This document shows positions 19,279-27,951 of a stretch of 64,000 nucleotides of DNA, piece after piece (position 1 is the stretch's first letter; the number at the start of each line of letters is the position of its first letter). A program made the translations under genes and the position numbers. The DNA is taken from positions 124,001 to 188,000 of the forward strand of contig NZ_JAFCLS010000001.1 of the NCBI RefSeq assembly GCF_018131075.1, in the 5' to 3' direction. The notes below the pieces were generated by a model that worked only from the letters and a program-made list of their open reading frames with translations, was not told the origin of the DNA and did no database searches. The stretch comes from Bradyrhizobium sp. JYMT SZCCT0428 (GTDB lineage Bacteria; Pseudomonadota; Alphaproteobacteria; Rhizobiales; Xanthobacteraceae).

Positions 19279-19351
19279 AGCGTTTTCTAGCGAAAGCCTG
19301 CCCCGCACTTGATGCGGGGTGGGCAACCGGTACGGGTCAAGAAAACGCCTC
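19279..19351. repeat. Dispersed palindromic repeat unit, copy 2, carrying a nested hairpin
   Basis: The outer parts (AGCGTTTTCTAGCGAAAG ... CAACCGGTACGGGTCAAGAAAACGC) match the unit at 15781-15837. Between them sits a separate palindrome, CCCCGCACTTGATGCGGGG, which looks like a second small repeat inserted into the first. The element directly follows the stop of the 310-aa gene. Confidence 0.6.
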
Positions 19352-19480
19352 TTGCCAAGTTGAGTTTCAAATTCACCCCGCATTCATCAAACTAATCTGA
19401 TGGAACCGCGATTGGGCAGGAACATCGCACATCTCCTTTCGTTGTCGGTGCGGGCAATGCATCCACGTGAGGAGAATTCT

Positions 19481-20188
19481 ATGTCTAATCGTTTTCTGAT
19501 TTCTGCCGCCGTCGCGGCACTGATCGCCGGAACGGGCTTTGCAAATGCGCAGGGTACCGGCATGAGCAAAGAGTCGCCGTCGGCTGGTCCCGCGACCCAG
19601 CAGACCGCACCGTCACCGGGCGGAGCTGGCACGATGCAGCGCGATCCCGGCGGCGCTTCCGACATGAAGGGCGCAAAGGGCGCGGAGTCCAACGAGAAGA
19701 TGCCGTCCAGCAAGAGCGCGCAGGACACCAAGTCGCCGGCGGGTGAGAAGTCGAAGAGCATGAGCTCCGAGACCGAAACCAAGGGCGGCAAGGACATGAA
19801 GGCCGAGGGCCGCGACAGCAAGACCGGCATGGACAAGAGCGCGACCGACAGCAAGACCGGCACCGCCCAGACCAAGGGCGCGGCCGACACCAAGGCGCAG
19901 ACCACGGGCAACGCCGCGACTTCGGCGACCGCGGCACCTCCGGCTGAAAAGCGCTCCCAGATCACGACCGCGATCAAGTCGGAGACGAGCATCAAGGAAA
20001 CCACCAACGTCAACTTCAATATCTCAGTTGGCACGCGGGTTCCGAGTTCGGTCCAGTTCCACCCGCTTCCGCCCCGGATCGTCGAGATCTATCCGGAGTG
20101 GCGTGGCTATCAGGTGATCCTGGTGGGCGGCCGCTACGTCATCGTGCGCCCGCAGACGCATGAGATCGTCTACATCATCGAAGGCTAA
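19481..20188 (+). CDS. Exported DUF1236-domain protein with low-complexity Lys/Ser/Thr region
   Basis: 235 residues from ATG at 19481, which has a GTGAGGAG ribosome site; an upstream in-frame start at 19400 lacks one. A signal peptide (1-23, ending ANA-QG) precedes a long hydrophilic, repetitive stretch (residues 25-160, KSATDSKTGTAQTKGAADTK-like) and a C-terminal DUF1236 module with PPRIVEIYPEWRGYQVILVGGRYVIVRP. DUF1236 proteins are small periplasmic proteins common in Bradyrhizobiaceae with no known activity. The low-complexity part looks intrinsically disordered and stress-protein-like. Confidence 0.88.
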   Translation: MSNRFLISAAVAALIAGTGFANAQGTGMSKESPSAGPATQQTAPSPGGAGTMQRDPGGASDMKGAKGAESNEKMPSSKSAQDTKSPAGEKSKSMSSETETKGGKDMKAEGRDSKTGMDKSATDSKTGTAQTKGAADTKAQTTGNAATSATAAPPAEKRSQITTAIKSETSIKETTNVNFNISVGTRVPSSVQFHPLPPRIVEIYPEWRGYQVILVGGRYVIVRPQTHEIVYIIEG

Positions 20189-20210
20189 TCGCTTTCAAAG
20201 CAGGCGACGT

Positions 20211-20242
20211 TTTTGGGGGTGGGCACAATTGCCCACCCCTTT
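20211..20242 (+). terminator. Terminator after the DUF1236 gene
   Basis: GGGGTGGGC (20216-20224), loop ACAATT, GCCCACCCC (20231-20239) then TTT form a 9-bp perfect stem 27 bases past the stop codon. Confidence 0.8.
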
Positions 20243-20423
20243 CGCGTCATGGAAGGCACCCTTTAACCTTGGTTAATGAGCGATTTCCGTAGGTTCCACA
20301 GGCCTTTTTACGAACCGGATGAGGCGCTTGAAGGGTGTTCAAAACCCCCATCAGGCTTCCCCTTGGCCGCGTTGTTACCTATAACCCCCGCGACCTACCC
20401 ACCCCCTTTTGCTGGAATTCTGG

Positions 20424-20891
20424 ATGGCCCAGGCCCCTGCCCCGACAATCCTTGTGCTCAACGGCCCGAACCTCAATTTGCTGGGGACGCGCGAGCCCGA
20501 GACCTACGGCCACGCCACCCTCGCCGATGTCGAGAAATTGTGCGCGGAGACGGCCGCTCAATTCGGCCTCGTGGCCGATTGCCGGCAGTCCAACCGCGAA
20601 GGCGAGCTGATTGATTTCATCCATGAGGCCCGCGCCAAGCAAATGGTCGGCATCATCATCAATGCCGGCGGCTATTCCCACACCTCGATCGCGCTGCATG
20701 ACGCGCTGGTTGGAGTGAAAATCCCGACCGTTGAAGTGCACATCAGCAATATCCACGCCCGCGAGAGTTTCCGGCACCATTCGTTCACCGCCAAGGCCGC
20801 CTTCGCTTCGCTGTGCGGGTTCGGCATCGACGGCTACCGGCTCGCTATCAACGGCCTTGCCGCCAAAATCGGCGTCAAGGCAACAGCCTGA
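20424..20891 (+). CDS. aroQ: Type II 3-dehydroquinate dehydratase
   Basis: 155 residues from ATG at 20424; a start five codons earlier has no support. The family motifs are complete: [17 protein letters not shown] with the catalytic Tyr, [10 protein letters not shown] and [15 protein letters not shown]. It removes water from 3-dehydroquinate in the shikimate pathway and forms dodecamers. It opens the aroQ-accB-accC run, a gene order conserved in many Alphaproteobacteria, with a 68-base gap to accB. Confidence 0.95.
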   Translation: MAQAPAPTILVLNGPNLNLLGTREPETYGHATLADVEKLCAETAAQFGLVADCRQSNREGELIDFIHEARAKQMVGIIINAGGYSHTSIALHDALVGVKIPTVEVHISNIHARESFRHHSFTAKAAFASLCGFGIDGYRLAINGLAAKIGVKATA

Positions 20892-20959
20892 CATCAAGAG
20901 CCCGCATCAAAAGCCTGGCGCTTCAGCCGTCATCACCCAGAGAATTCCGGACCCCGCAT

Positions 20960-21451
20960 ATGGCGAGCAAGCCTGACACCAAATCAGCCGCAAATTTCAA
21001 GAGCGACGACAGTGCGCTGATCCGCGAACTGGCGTTGCTGCTGGATGAAACCAGCCTCACCGAAATCGAGATCGAGCGCGCCGGCCTGCGGGTGCGCGTG
21101 GCGCGCAACATCACCGTCACAGCTTCGATGCCGGGCAATTACCAGCAGGCCCCGTCGGCGCACGCGGCATCGGCCGCGAACGTGACCCCGGCGGCGATCG
21201 CCGATCTCGCCAAACATCCGGGCGCCGTCCCCTCGCCGATGGTCGGCACCGCCTACTCGGCGCCCGAACCCGGCGCCAAGCCGTTCATCGAGGTCGGCAC
21301 CAAGGTATCGGTGGGACAGACCCTGTTGATCATCGAAGCCATGAAGACGATGAACCAGATTCCATCGCCGCGCGCGGGCACCGTGACGCAGATTCTCGTC
21401 GAGGACGGCCAGCCGGTCGAATTCGGCGAGCCGTTGGTGATCATTGAATAG
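20960..21451 (+). CDS. accB: Acetyl-CoA carboxylase biotin carboxyl carrier protein
   Basis: 163 residues from ATG at 20960 ([10 protein letters not shown]); longer upstream frame is not family-like. The biotinyl domain carries EAMKTMNQI with biotin on Lys129, and the conserved thumb region around PSPMVGTAY. An Ala/Pro linker spans about 60-90. It carries carboxybiotin from AccC to the carboxyltransferase in the first step of fatty-acid synthesis. It is followed by accC after 24 bases. Confidence 0.95.
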   Translation: MASKPDTKSAANFKSDDSALIRELALLLDETSLTEIEIERAGLRVRVARNITVTASMPGNYQQAPSAHAASAANVTPAAIADLAKHPGAVPSPMVGTAYSAPEPGAKPFIEVGTKVSVGQTLLIIEAMKTMNQIPSPRAGTVTQILVEDGQPVEFGEPLVIIE

Positions 21452-21475
21452 AATCCGTCAACGTCAGGCGCTGCG

Positions 21476-22837
21476 ATGTTCGACAAGATCCTGATAGCCA
21501 ATCGCGGTGAGATCGCGCTGCGCGTGCTGCGCGCGTGCAAGGAGCTCGGCATCTCCACCGTCGCCGTGCATTCCACCGCCGACGCCGACGCGATGCATGT
21601 GCGGCTGGCCGACGAAAGCGTCTGCATCGGACCGCCGCCGTCAAAGGACAGCTATCTCAACATTCCCTCGCTGCTCGCGGCCTGCGAGATCACCGGCGCC
21701 GATGCCGTGCATCCCGGCTACGGCTTCCTGTCCGAGAACGCCCGCTTCGCCGAGATCCTCGCCGAACACAATCTGCATTTCATCGGCCCGAAGGCCGAGC
21801 ACATCCGCCTGATGGGCGACAAGATCGAAGCCAAGAAGACCGCCAAAAAACTCGGCATTCCCGTGGTGCCCGGCTCCGACGGCGCGGTCGGCCCCGAAGA
21901 CGACGCGATGGCGATCGGCAAGGCGATCGGCTTTCCGGTGCTGGTGAAAGCCGCTGCCGGCGGCGGCGGGCGCGGCATGAAAGTCGCGCACACCGCCGAT
22001 GAGCTGTTGATGGCGCTCTCGACCGCCTCCAACGAGGCCAAGTCCGCGTTCGGCGACGCTTCGGTCTATCTCGAGAAATACCTGACCAAGCCGCGCCACA
22101 TCGAAATCCAGGTGCTGGGCGACGGCCGCGGCGGCGCCATCCATCTCGGCGAACGCGACTGTTCGCTGCAGCGCCGCCACCAGAAGGTCTGGGAAGAAGG
22201 CCCCTCACCGGTTCTCTCTGCCGCCGCACGCGCCAAGATCGGCGCCACCTGCGCCAAGGCGATGCAGGACATGAAATATCTCGGTGTCGGCACCATCGAG
22301 TTTCTGTACGAGGACGGCGAGTTCTATTTCATCGAAATGAACACCCGCATCCAGGTCGAGCATCCCGTTACCGAAAGCATCACCGATATCGACCTCGTGC
22401 TGGAACAGATCCGCATCGCCGCCGGCGGCGACCTGCCGGCGACGCAGGACGAGATCACCATCATCGGCCACGCCATCGAGTGCCGCATCAATGCGGAAAA
22501 TCCGCAGACGTTTCGTCCCTCGCCGGGCAAGATCACGCAATTCCATCCGCCCGGCGGCCTCGGCGTCCGGATCGATTCCGCCGTCTATCAGGGTTACGTC
22601 ATCCCGCCCTATTACGACTCGCTGGTCGGCAAGCTGATCGTTCACGGCAAGACCCGCGGCGAATGCCTGATGCGGCTGCGTCGCGCGCTGGACGAGATGG
22701 TGGTCGAAGGTATCGAGACCACCCTGCCGCTGTTCCGCGCCCTGGTCCGCGAGCCCGGCATCATCGACGGCGACTACCATATCCATTGGCTCGAGCAGTA
22801 TCTCGCCGGCCAGGCGGACAAGACCAAAACGTCCTAG
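21476..22837 (+). CDS. accC: Acetyl-CoA carboxylase, biotin carboxylase subunit
   Basis: 453 residues, full length. N-terminal biotin carboxylase domain begins [20 protein letters not shown]; the ATP-grasp glycine loop is [13 protein letters not shown] and the catalytic segment is [14 protein letters not shown]. It uses ATP and bicarbonate to carboxylate biotin on AccB. Downstream in many relatives aat follows directly; here a phosphorelay and a Bug-family gene lie between. Confidence 0.96.
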   Translation: MFDKILIANRGEIALRVLRACKELGISTVAVHSTADADAMHVRLADESVCIGPPPSKDSYLNIPSLLAACEITGADAVHPGYGFLSENARFAEILAEHNLHFIGPKAEHIRLMGDKIEAKKTAKKLGIPVVPGSDGAVGPEDDAMAIGKAIGFPVLVKAAAGGGGRGMKVAHTADELLMALSTASNEAKSAFGDASVYLEKYLTKPRHIEIQVLGDGRGGAIHLGERDCSLQRRHQKVWEEGPSPVLSAAARAKIGATCAKAMQDMKYLGVGTIEFLYEDGEFYFIEMNTRIQVEHPVTESITDIDLVLEQIRIAAGGDLPATQDEITIIGHAIECRINAENPQTFRPSPGKITQFHPPGGLGVRIDSAVYQGYVIPPYYDSLVGKLIVHGKTRGECLMRLRRALDEMVVEGIETTLPLFRALVREPGIIDGDYHIHWLEQYLAGQADKTKTS

Positions 22838-22956
22838 CCATGCGCTGAACCGGCCCTGCTGCCCGTGGAACCAATCGTTCCCCCGGGCGTTGAGCGGTAT
22901 TGGGGGCCTGTTTGGCAGGGGCGGTTTGTTTCGTTTGTTCATGACGCGAGATCATT

Positions 22957-24489
22957 GTGAACACTAAAGCCCAGCGCCGCCGCGCTTTGGGGCAAATTCT
23001 GCTGCTTGCGGCGGGGTTTTCGGTGCTGGTGGCAATCAGCGCCTTGTCGGTCATTCTTGTTCATGAGGCCCGGAAGGACAGCGGCAAGGTCGTGCACACG
23101 GTCGAGGTCGAGAACCAGCTTTCGACCTTGCTATTGCAGATCCGCCGCGCCGAAAGCTCGGCGCGCGGCTATCTCCTGACCTCGGAGCCACGCTTCCTGA
23201 CCGAGCACGAGTCCGCCACCGCGACCATCCTGCCCGATATCGAAAAGCTGACCCGGCTGACTTCGGACAATCCGGTCCAGGCCGAAAACATCCGGCAGTT
23301 GCGGCCGCCGGTCGAAGCCCGGCTTGCCGAATTTGCCAAGGCCATCGCATTCGTCAAACGCAACGATCTTGCCGGCGGCATCGCAATGCTGCGTGAGGCC
23401 GGCGCCAGCGACTCCGTCCGGAAGATCGGCGAGCTCAGCAACGCGATGCGCGCCGAGGAGGACCGGCTGTTCGCTCTGCGCACCGCGACCGCGGACCGCA
23501 CCCAGCAACTGGCTTCGGCGGTGACGGTGGCGGGATCCGGCCTCGTGATTGCGCTCGCCGGCATCTCGATCTTCCTGGTGCGCCGCTCCTCGCGCGCCCG
23601 CGACGATGCCGAAACCCAATTACGCGACAACAATATCAACCTCGAGACCACGATCGACGAGCGCACCGCCGATCTGCGCGAAGCCAATGACGAGATCCAG
23701 CGCTTCGCCTATATCGTCAGCCACGATCTGCGCTCGCCGCTGGTGAATATCATGGGCTTTACCAGCGAACTTGAGGAACTGCGCGGCGACATCTTCAAGC
23801 GGATCGCGACCCTGGCGCGCGCGCAATCGGCCGCTCCGGCGACAGCCGATAACGCCACCGATAGCGCCGAGCCCGTCCTCGAAGGACCCGACAAGCAATT
23901 GTCGGAAGACTTCACCGAGGCGCTGGGCTTCATCAAATCCTCGATCGCCAAGATGGATCGGCTGATCTCGGCCATCCTCAACCTCACCCGCGAAGGCCGG
24001 CGCGAATTCGAACCGGTGCGGATCGAAACCCGCGAACTGATCGAAGGCATCGTCGCGACGGTGGCGCATCAGGCCGCGGAAGCCGAGGCCCAGATCCGGA
24101 TCGAACCGCTGCCGAACATCGTCAGCGACCGTCTGGCGCTGGAGCAGATTTTCTCCAATCTGATCGAAAACGCGCTGAAATACCTCAAGACCGGCGTTCC
24201 CGGCGACATCCAGGTGCGCGGCCGCACCAAACTCGGCTTTGCCATTTTCGAGATCATCGATAATGGGCGCGGCATTGACCCCAAGGACCATCAGCGCATT
24301 TTCGAGCTGTTCCGCCGCGCCGGAACCCAGGACAAACCCGGGCAAGGCATTGGCCTTGCGCACGTCCGCGCGCTGGTGCGGCGGCTCGGCGGAACCCTGT
24401 CGGTCGCCTCGGAACTTCACAACGGCAGCACATTCACGATTACACTGCCGATCAATTGGACCATTCGTAACCGGAACACACAGTCATGA
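22957..24489 (+). CDS. CHASE3-domain sensor histidine kinase
   Basis: 510 residues with a GTG start. A transmembrane helix (about 12-35), a periplasmic CHASE3 helical bundle (about 40-185, RRAESSARGYLLTSEPRFL) and a second helix (about 190-212) precede a HisKA domain with phospho-accepting His256 in SHDLRSPL and a HATPase domain with N, G1 (DNGRGI) and G2 (GQGIGLAHVRALV) boxes. The layout is that of phytochrome-like/Rcp1-partner kinases. The stop overlaps the next start (ATGA), so kinase and regulator are translationally coupled. The signal is unknown. Confidence 0.92.
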   Translation: MNTKAQRRRALGQILLLAAGFSVLVAISALSVILVHEARKDSGKVVHTVEVENQLSTLLLQIRRAESSARGYLLTSEPRFLTEHESATATILPDIEKLTRLTSDNPVQAENIRQLRPPVEARLAEFAKAIAFVKRNDLAGGIAMLREAGASDSVRKIGELSNAMRAEEDRLFALRTATADRTQQLASAVTVAGSGLVIALAGISIFLVRRSSRARDDAETQLRDNNINLETTIDERTADLREANDEIQRFAYIVSHDLRSPLVNIMGFTSELEELRGDIFKRIATLARAQSAAPATADNATDSAEPVLEGPDKQLSEDFTEALGFIKSSIAKMDRLISAILNLTREGRREFEPVRIETRELIEGIVATVAHQAAEAEAQIRIEPLPNIVSDRLALEQIFSNLIENALKYLKTGVPGDIQVRGRTKLGFAIFEIIDNGRGIDPKDHQRIFELFRRAGTQDKPGQGIGLAHVRALVRRLGGTLSVASELHNGSTFTITLPINWTIRNRNTQS

Positions 24490-24926
24490 GTAATCCAGTC
24501 ACCATCATCATGATCGAGGACGATGAGGGCCATGCCCGCCTGATCGAGCGGAACATCCGCCGTTCCGGCGTCAATAACGAGATCATCCCGTTCACCAGCG
24601 GTACAGCCGCTCTGAAGTACCTGTTCGGCAACGACGGAACGGGCCTCGCTCACAAGGGCAACGCGCTATTGATCCTGCTCGATCTCAACCTGCCCGACGC
24701 GTCGGGCATCGATATCCTGAAGCAGGTCAAGGACAACAAATATCTCAAGGCGACCCCGGTCGTGGTGCTGACCACGACCGACGATTCCCATGAAATAAAG
24801 CGTTGCTACGACCTCGGTTGCAACGTGTACATCACCAAGCCGGTGAATTACGAAAGCTTCGCCAACGCCATTCGCCAGCTTGGCCTGTTCTTCTCCGTCA
24901 TCCAGGTACCGCCAGCCGCCACATGA
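24486..24926 (+). CDS. Single-domain response regulator (Rcp1-like)
   Basis: 146 residues comprising one receiver domain and no output domain. Acidic pocket residues ED at 11-14, the phosphorylated Asp66 in LLDLNLPD and Lys in ITKPVNY are present. The long beta4-alpha4 region (SGTAALKYLFGND) is typical of Rcp1-type regulators that serve as phosphate shuttles. It overlaps its kinase upstream and the REC-kinase gene downstream by 4 bases each (ATGA), so the three proteins are probably made in fixed ratio. Confidence 0.92.
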   Translation: MSNPVTIIMIEDDEGHARLIERNIRRSGVNNEIIPFTSGTAALKYLFGNDGTGLAHKGNALLILLDLNLPDASGIDILKQVKDNKYLKATPVVVLTTTDDSHEIKRCYDLGCNVYITKPVNYESFANAIRQLGLFFSVIQVPPAAT

Positions 24927-26014
24927 CAACAGCCACGCCGACACTGCTGTATATCGATGATGACGCCGCATTGGCGCGGCTGGTCGATCGCGGCCTGACG
25001 CGGCTCGGCTTCAAGGTGGTGCATGCCGCCGATGGCCAGCAGGGCCTCGACCGCCTGGCGCAAGGCGGCATCGACGCCATCGCGCTCGACCAGTATATGC
25101 CGGGTCTCGATGGCCTCGAAACGCTGGAGCGGATTCTGGCGATCCCGGGTGCGCCGCCGGTAGTATTCGTCACGGCCTCGCAGGATTCGGCGATTGCCGT
25201 CACCGCGCTGAAGGCGGGCGCGGCGGACTATCTCGTCAAGGACGTGCAGGGCGAGTTCATTCCCCTGCTCCAGGTCGCCGTTAACGGTGCGCTGCGGCAG
25301 GCGGAGATTCAAAGAGCCCGCGATGAGGCCGAGGCCGAAGTCCACGCCTCGCGCGACCGCTACGCGGCGCTGGCCGCCGAGCGCGAGGTGCTGCTGCGCG
25401 AAGTCAATCACCGCGTCGGCAACTCGCTGCAGATCATCGCCTCGCTGCTGCACCTGCAGGCCAATTCCACGACCCAGGACGACGTCAAGGCGGCGCTCAC
25501 CAATGCGATGGGGCGCGTCGCCGCGGTCGCCCAGGTCCATCGCCGGCTCTATACCTCGCACGATCTGAAGAGCGTGCTCTTGAACCAGTATCTCGAGGCG
25601 CTGCTGGAAGACCTGCGGCGGTCGGCCGAGGGCAATCGGATGTCGCGGCTGACGCTGAAGGCCGAACCAATCGAGATCGACCCCGATCGTGCGGTGGCGA
25701 TCGGCATCATCGTCAATGAGCTGATCATGAACGCCGTCAAATACGCCTACCCCGACGGCGCCGGCCCGATCCACGTCGAGCTCAAGCCTCTCGGCGACGA
25801 ACTCCTGCTGTCGATCACGGACGACGGCGTCGGACTCAACGTCAAGGCCGATCCACGTTCTACCGGCATGGGACAGCGCATCGTCTCGGCCATGGCATCA
25901 AAGCTCGAAGCCGACGTCGCGCGCGATCCTGACCATGCCGGCACAAAGATCGTGCTGCGCTTTGCCCGCGTCAACAAGCCGGCGCCGCGGCCGAATGAAG
26001 CCGCGGCTGGGTAA
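24923..26014 (+). CDS. Receiver-HisKA_2 hybrid histidine kinase
   Basis: 363 residues from ATG at 24923, overlapping the previous stop. An N-terminal receiver domain (1-120; YIDDD, ALDQYMPG, VTASQD, KDVQGEF) is joined by a coiled coil (about 125-155) to a HisKA_2 dimerisation domain with His163 in EVNHRVGNSLQIIASLLHLQ, and an HATPase with NELIMNAVKYA and DDGVGL. Such proteins are found as response-regulator-controlled kinases of the general-stress or light-signalling type; no PhyR/NepR genes are visible nearby. Soluble, no membrane segment. Confidence 0.9.
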   Translation: MTTATPTLLYIDDDAALARLVDRGLTRLGFKVVHAADGQQGLDRLAQGGIDAIALDQYMPGLDGLETLERILAIPGAPPVVFVTASQDSAIAVTALKAGAADYLVKDVQGEFIPLLQVAVNGALRQAEIQRARDEAEAEVHASRDRYAALAAEREVLLREVNHRVGNSLQIIASLLHLQANSTTQDDVKAALTNAMGRVAAVAQVHRRLYTSHDLKSVLLNQYLEALLEDLRRSAEGNRMSRLTLKAEPIEIDPDRAVAIGIIVNELIMNAVKYAYPDGAGPIHVELKPLGDELLLSITDDGVGLNVKADPRSTGMGQRIVSAMASKLEADVARDPDHAGTKIVLRFARVNKPAPRPNEAAAG

Positions 26015-26062
26015 TATGCCCTGCGGAATTCTGAACCGCGACCTGCTAAAAGCGCGTTCAGC

Positions 26063-27034
26063 TTAGGTCGGCGCAAGTCCAGCCTCGCGTATAATCGCTG
26101 CGTTCTCTTCGAATTCCTTCTTCTGGAAGCTCGCAAAGCCCTCCGGACTGGCGGACCCCCGGAGCTCCAAACCTTCCTTGGCGAGTGCCTGTTGCAGCGA
26201 TTTGTCCCCTATCACCGTTTGGATCGCCGCGTGCAGCCGTGTCACGACGGCCACAGGGGTTTTCGCGGGTGCGAAGAGGCCAAACCATCCAACCGAATCC
26301 AATCCCTTGAGGCCAAGTTCGTTGGCTGCCGGAATATCCGGCATGACAGAGGAGCGCTCCGCGCTCGTTGCGCACAGCGCCACAAGTGCACCTGAGTTGA
26401 CATGCGGCAGGATCGTAGGCGGCGTTCCGATGATCATCGGAATGTTGCCACCCAGAACGGCGGTAACGGTTTCAGCGCCGCCCTTGAAGGGAATATTGAC
26501 AAGCTTGATCCCGGCGATTTTGGAGATCTGGACGGCCGGTATCTGGAAGCCGACGTTGGACGTACCGTAGAACACGCCATCACGCTCGCCTTTTGCTTTC
26601 GCCAGGAATTCTGCCCAGTTCTTCACGCCATACCCGGCTGATACGGCCACCAGACTCGAATTCGTTGTAACCTGGGAAATCGGCGCAAGCGCCGTCAGTG
26701 GATCATACGATAGCTTCAGCATCGTCGGCGCGATCACCTGGGAGACGTTCGCGCCGAGAAAAAGCGTATGTCCATCCGGTTCGGCGCGCAGGGCCTGCAC
26801 GGCCGCGAGTGTCGAAGATGCGCCAGGAACGTTCTCGATCAGATGCTTGGCGCCCAGTACTGCATCGAGGCGATGTGCAAATTGGCGCATCGTCAAATCG
26901 GCTGAGCCGCCCGGAGGGAATCCGACAAGAAAACGGATGATTTTTGATGGGTACTGCTGCGCGCGTGCGGCGGTGGGCAATACGGCGGCTGCAGCGGTCG
27001 AAATCGAGCCTTGCAGGAAGCGGCGTCGGTTCAT
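26063..27034 (-). CDS. Tripartite tricarboxylate transporter (Bug/TctC) substrate-binding protein
   Basis: 323 residues from ATG at 27034, which has a GGAGGAAAG ribosome site; a longer frame to 27109 does not. The N-terminus MNRRRFLQGSISTAAAA is a twin-arginine signal. The mature part begins YPSKIIRFLVGFPPGGSADLTMR, the Bug signature, and contains AKGERDGVFYGTSNVGFQIP. Bug proteins bind carboxylates in the periplasm; the membrane parts TctA/TctB are absent here, an orphan state common in this family. It converges with the phosphorelay genes and is divergent from aat. Confidence 0.9.
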   Translation of the reverse strand: MNRRRFLQGSISTAAAAVLPTAARAQQYPSKIIRFLVGFPPGGSADLTMRQFAHRLDAVLGAKHLIENVPGASSTLAAVQALRAEPDGHTLFLGANVSQVIAPTMLKLSYDPLTALAPISQVTTNSSLVAVSAGYGVKNWAEFLAKAKGERDGVFYGTSNVGFQIPAVQISKIAGIKLVNIPFKGGAETVTAVLGGNIPMIIGTPPTILPHVNSGALVALCATSAERSSVMPDIPAANELGLKGLDSVGWFGLFAPAKTPVAVVTRLHAAIQTVIGDKSLQQALAKEGLELRGSASPEGFASFQKKEFEENAAIIREAGLAPT

Positions 27035-27149
27035 TTTCTTTCCTCCAGTCCTTCCGGCGGCCGTACTTCTTTTTTTCCCGGTATCCAGGCCGCGCCGCCG
27101 CTTTTTCAAGGCATAGCACAGGCCACCCGCTCCCTGCTATTCTCCCGCC

Positions 27150-27830
27150 ATGACATCGCGCGAGTCCGCCGTTTCCGAAATCACGCCCGAGGTGCTGCTG
27201 CGCGCCTATGCCTGCGGCATCTTCCCGATGGCCGAAAGCGCCGACGACCCCACCCTGTTCTGGGTCGAGCCGGAAATGCGCGGGGTGATCCCGCTTGACG
27301 GCTTTCGCATCGCCTCGCGGCTTGCTCGCACGGTGCGTTCGGACGCCTTCACCGTCACCGTCGACACCGCCTTCAAGGCGGTCATTGCGGGCTGCGCTGC
27401 GCCGCAGGCCGGGCGCGACGATACCTGGATCAACAAGCGGATCCGCGATCTCTATGGCGGGCTCTACCAGATCGGGCACTGCCACAGCGTCGAGGTCTGG
27501 CAGAACGACGATCTGGTCGGCGGATTATATGGCGTCAGCCTGGGCCGCGCCTTCTTCGGCGAGAGCATGTTCCACACCGTCAGAGACGCCTCGAAGGTGG
27601 CGCTGGTGCATCTGGTGGCGCGGCTGATCGCGGGAGGGTTTGAGCTGCTCGACACCCAATACGTTACGGAGCATTTGAAGAGCTTTGGCGCGGTCGAAAT
27701 TTCCAGGCGCCGCTACCGCACGATGCTCGACAGGGCGATTGCGGGCGAGCCGGCGGACTTTTTGAAGTTGCCGTCCGATGGGCCGGTCCGCGGCGCCGAC
27801 GCGCTGGCGATCATCGCGGCGCGCGGCTGA
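27150..27830 (+). CDS. aat: Leucyl/phenylalanyl-tRNA--protein transferase
   Basis: 226 residues. Family motifs are [71 protein letters not shown] and the C-terminal [14 protein letters not shown]. It adds Leu or Phe to N-terminal Lys/Arg of proteins, tagging them for ClpAP. The last 11 codons, encoding [10 protein letters not shown], are repeated imperfectly at 34985-35017, 7 kb downstream, beyond the cbb3 operon. Confidence 0.95.
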   Translation: MTSRESAVSEITPEVLLRAYACGIFPMAESADDPTLFWVEPEMRGVIPLDGFRIASRLARTVRSDAFTVTVDTAFKAVIAGCAAPQAGRDDTWINKRIRDLYGGLYQIGHCHSVEVWQNDDLVGGLYGVSLGRAFFGESMFHTVRDASKVALVHLVARLIAGGFELLDTQYVTEHLKSFGAVEISRRRYRTMLDRAIAGEPADFLKLPSDGPVRGADALAIIAARG

Positions 27831-27836
27831 AGCCTG
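27798..27836 (+). repeat. Left copy of an imperfect direct repeat (3' end of aat)
   Basis: The sequence from GAC at 27798 to the aat stop at 27830 plus AGCCTG is matched at 34985-35024 with only a few substitutions, mostly conserving the protein frame ([10 protein letters not shown] against DAFAIVAARG). The pair brackets the cbb3 oxidase operon. Confidence 0.8.
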
Positions 27837-27853
27837 GACTTTGGCAGTGGAGC

Positions 27854-27879
27854 CTGTCCTTTCGGACAGTATCGACTGT
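27854..27879. promoter_or_regulatory. Two overlapping inverted repeats upstream of ccoN
   Basis: CTGTCC-TTTC-GGACAG (27854-27869) and ACAGT-ATCG-ACTGT (27866-27879) are perfect palindromes that overlap by four bases, 73 bases before the ccoN start. There is no T run, so a terminator is less likely than a paired operator for a regulator. The sequence is not a FixK/FNR box. Confidence 0.5.
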
Positions 27880-27951
27880 ACTATTCCCGGTTTAGTCTCG
27901 GTTTAGGGGTTTGGGGCACCCGAGCCGAAAAAATCCTTAGGTCCGCGGCCA

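Noticed and set aside
27831..27951. FixK/FNR box expected before ccoN (TTGA-N6-TCAA type)
   Set aside because: No such sequence occurs in this stretch by eye; only the two other palindromes were found.
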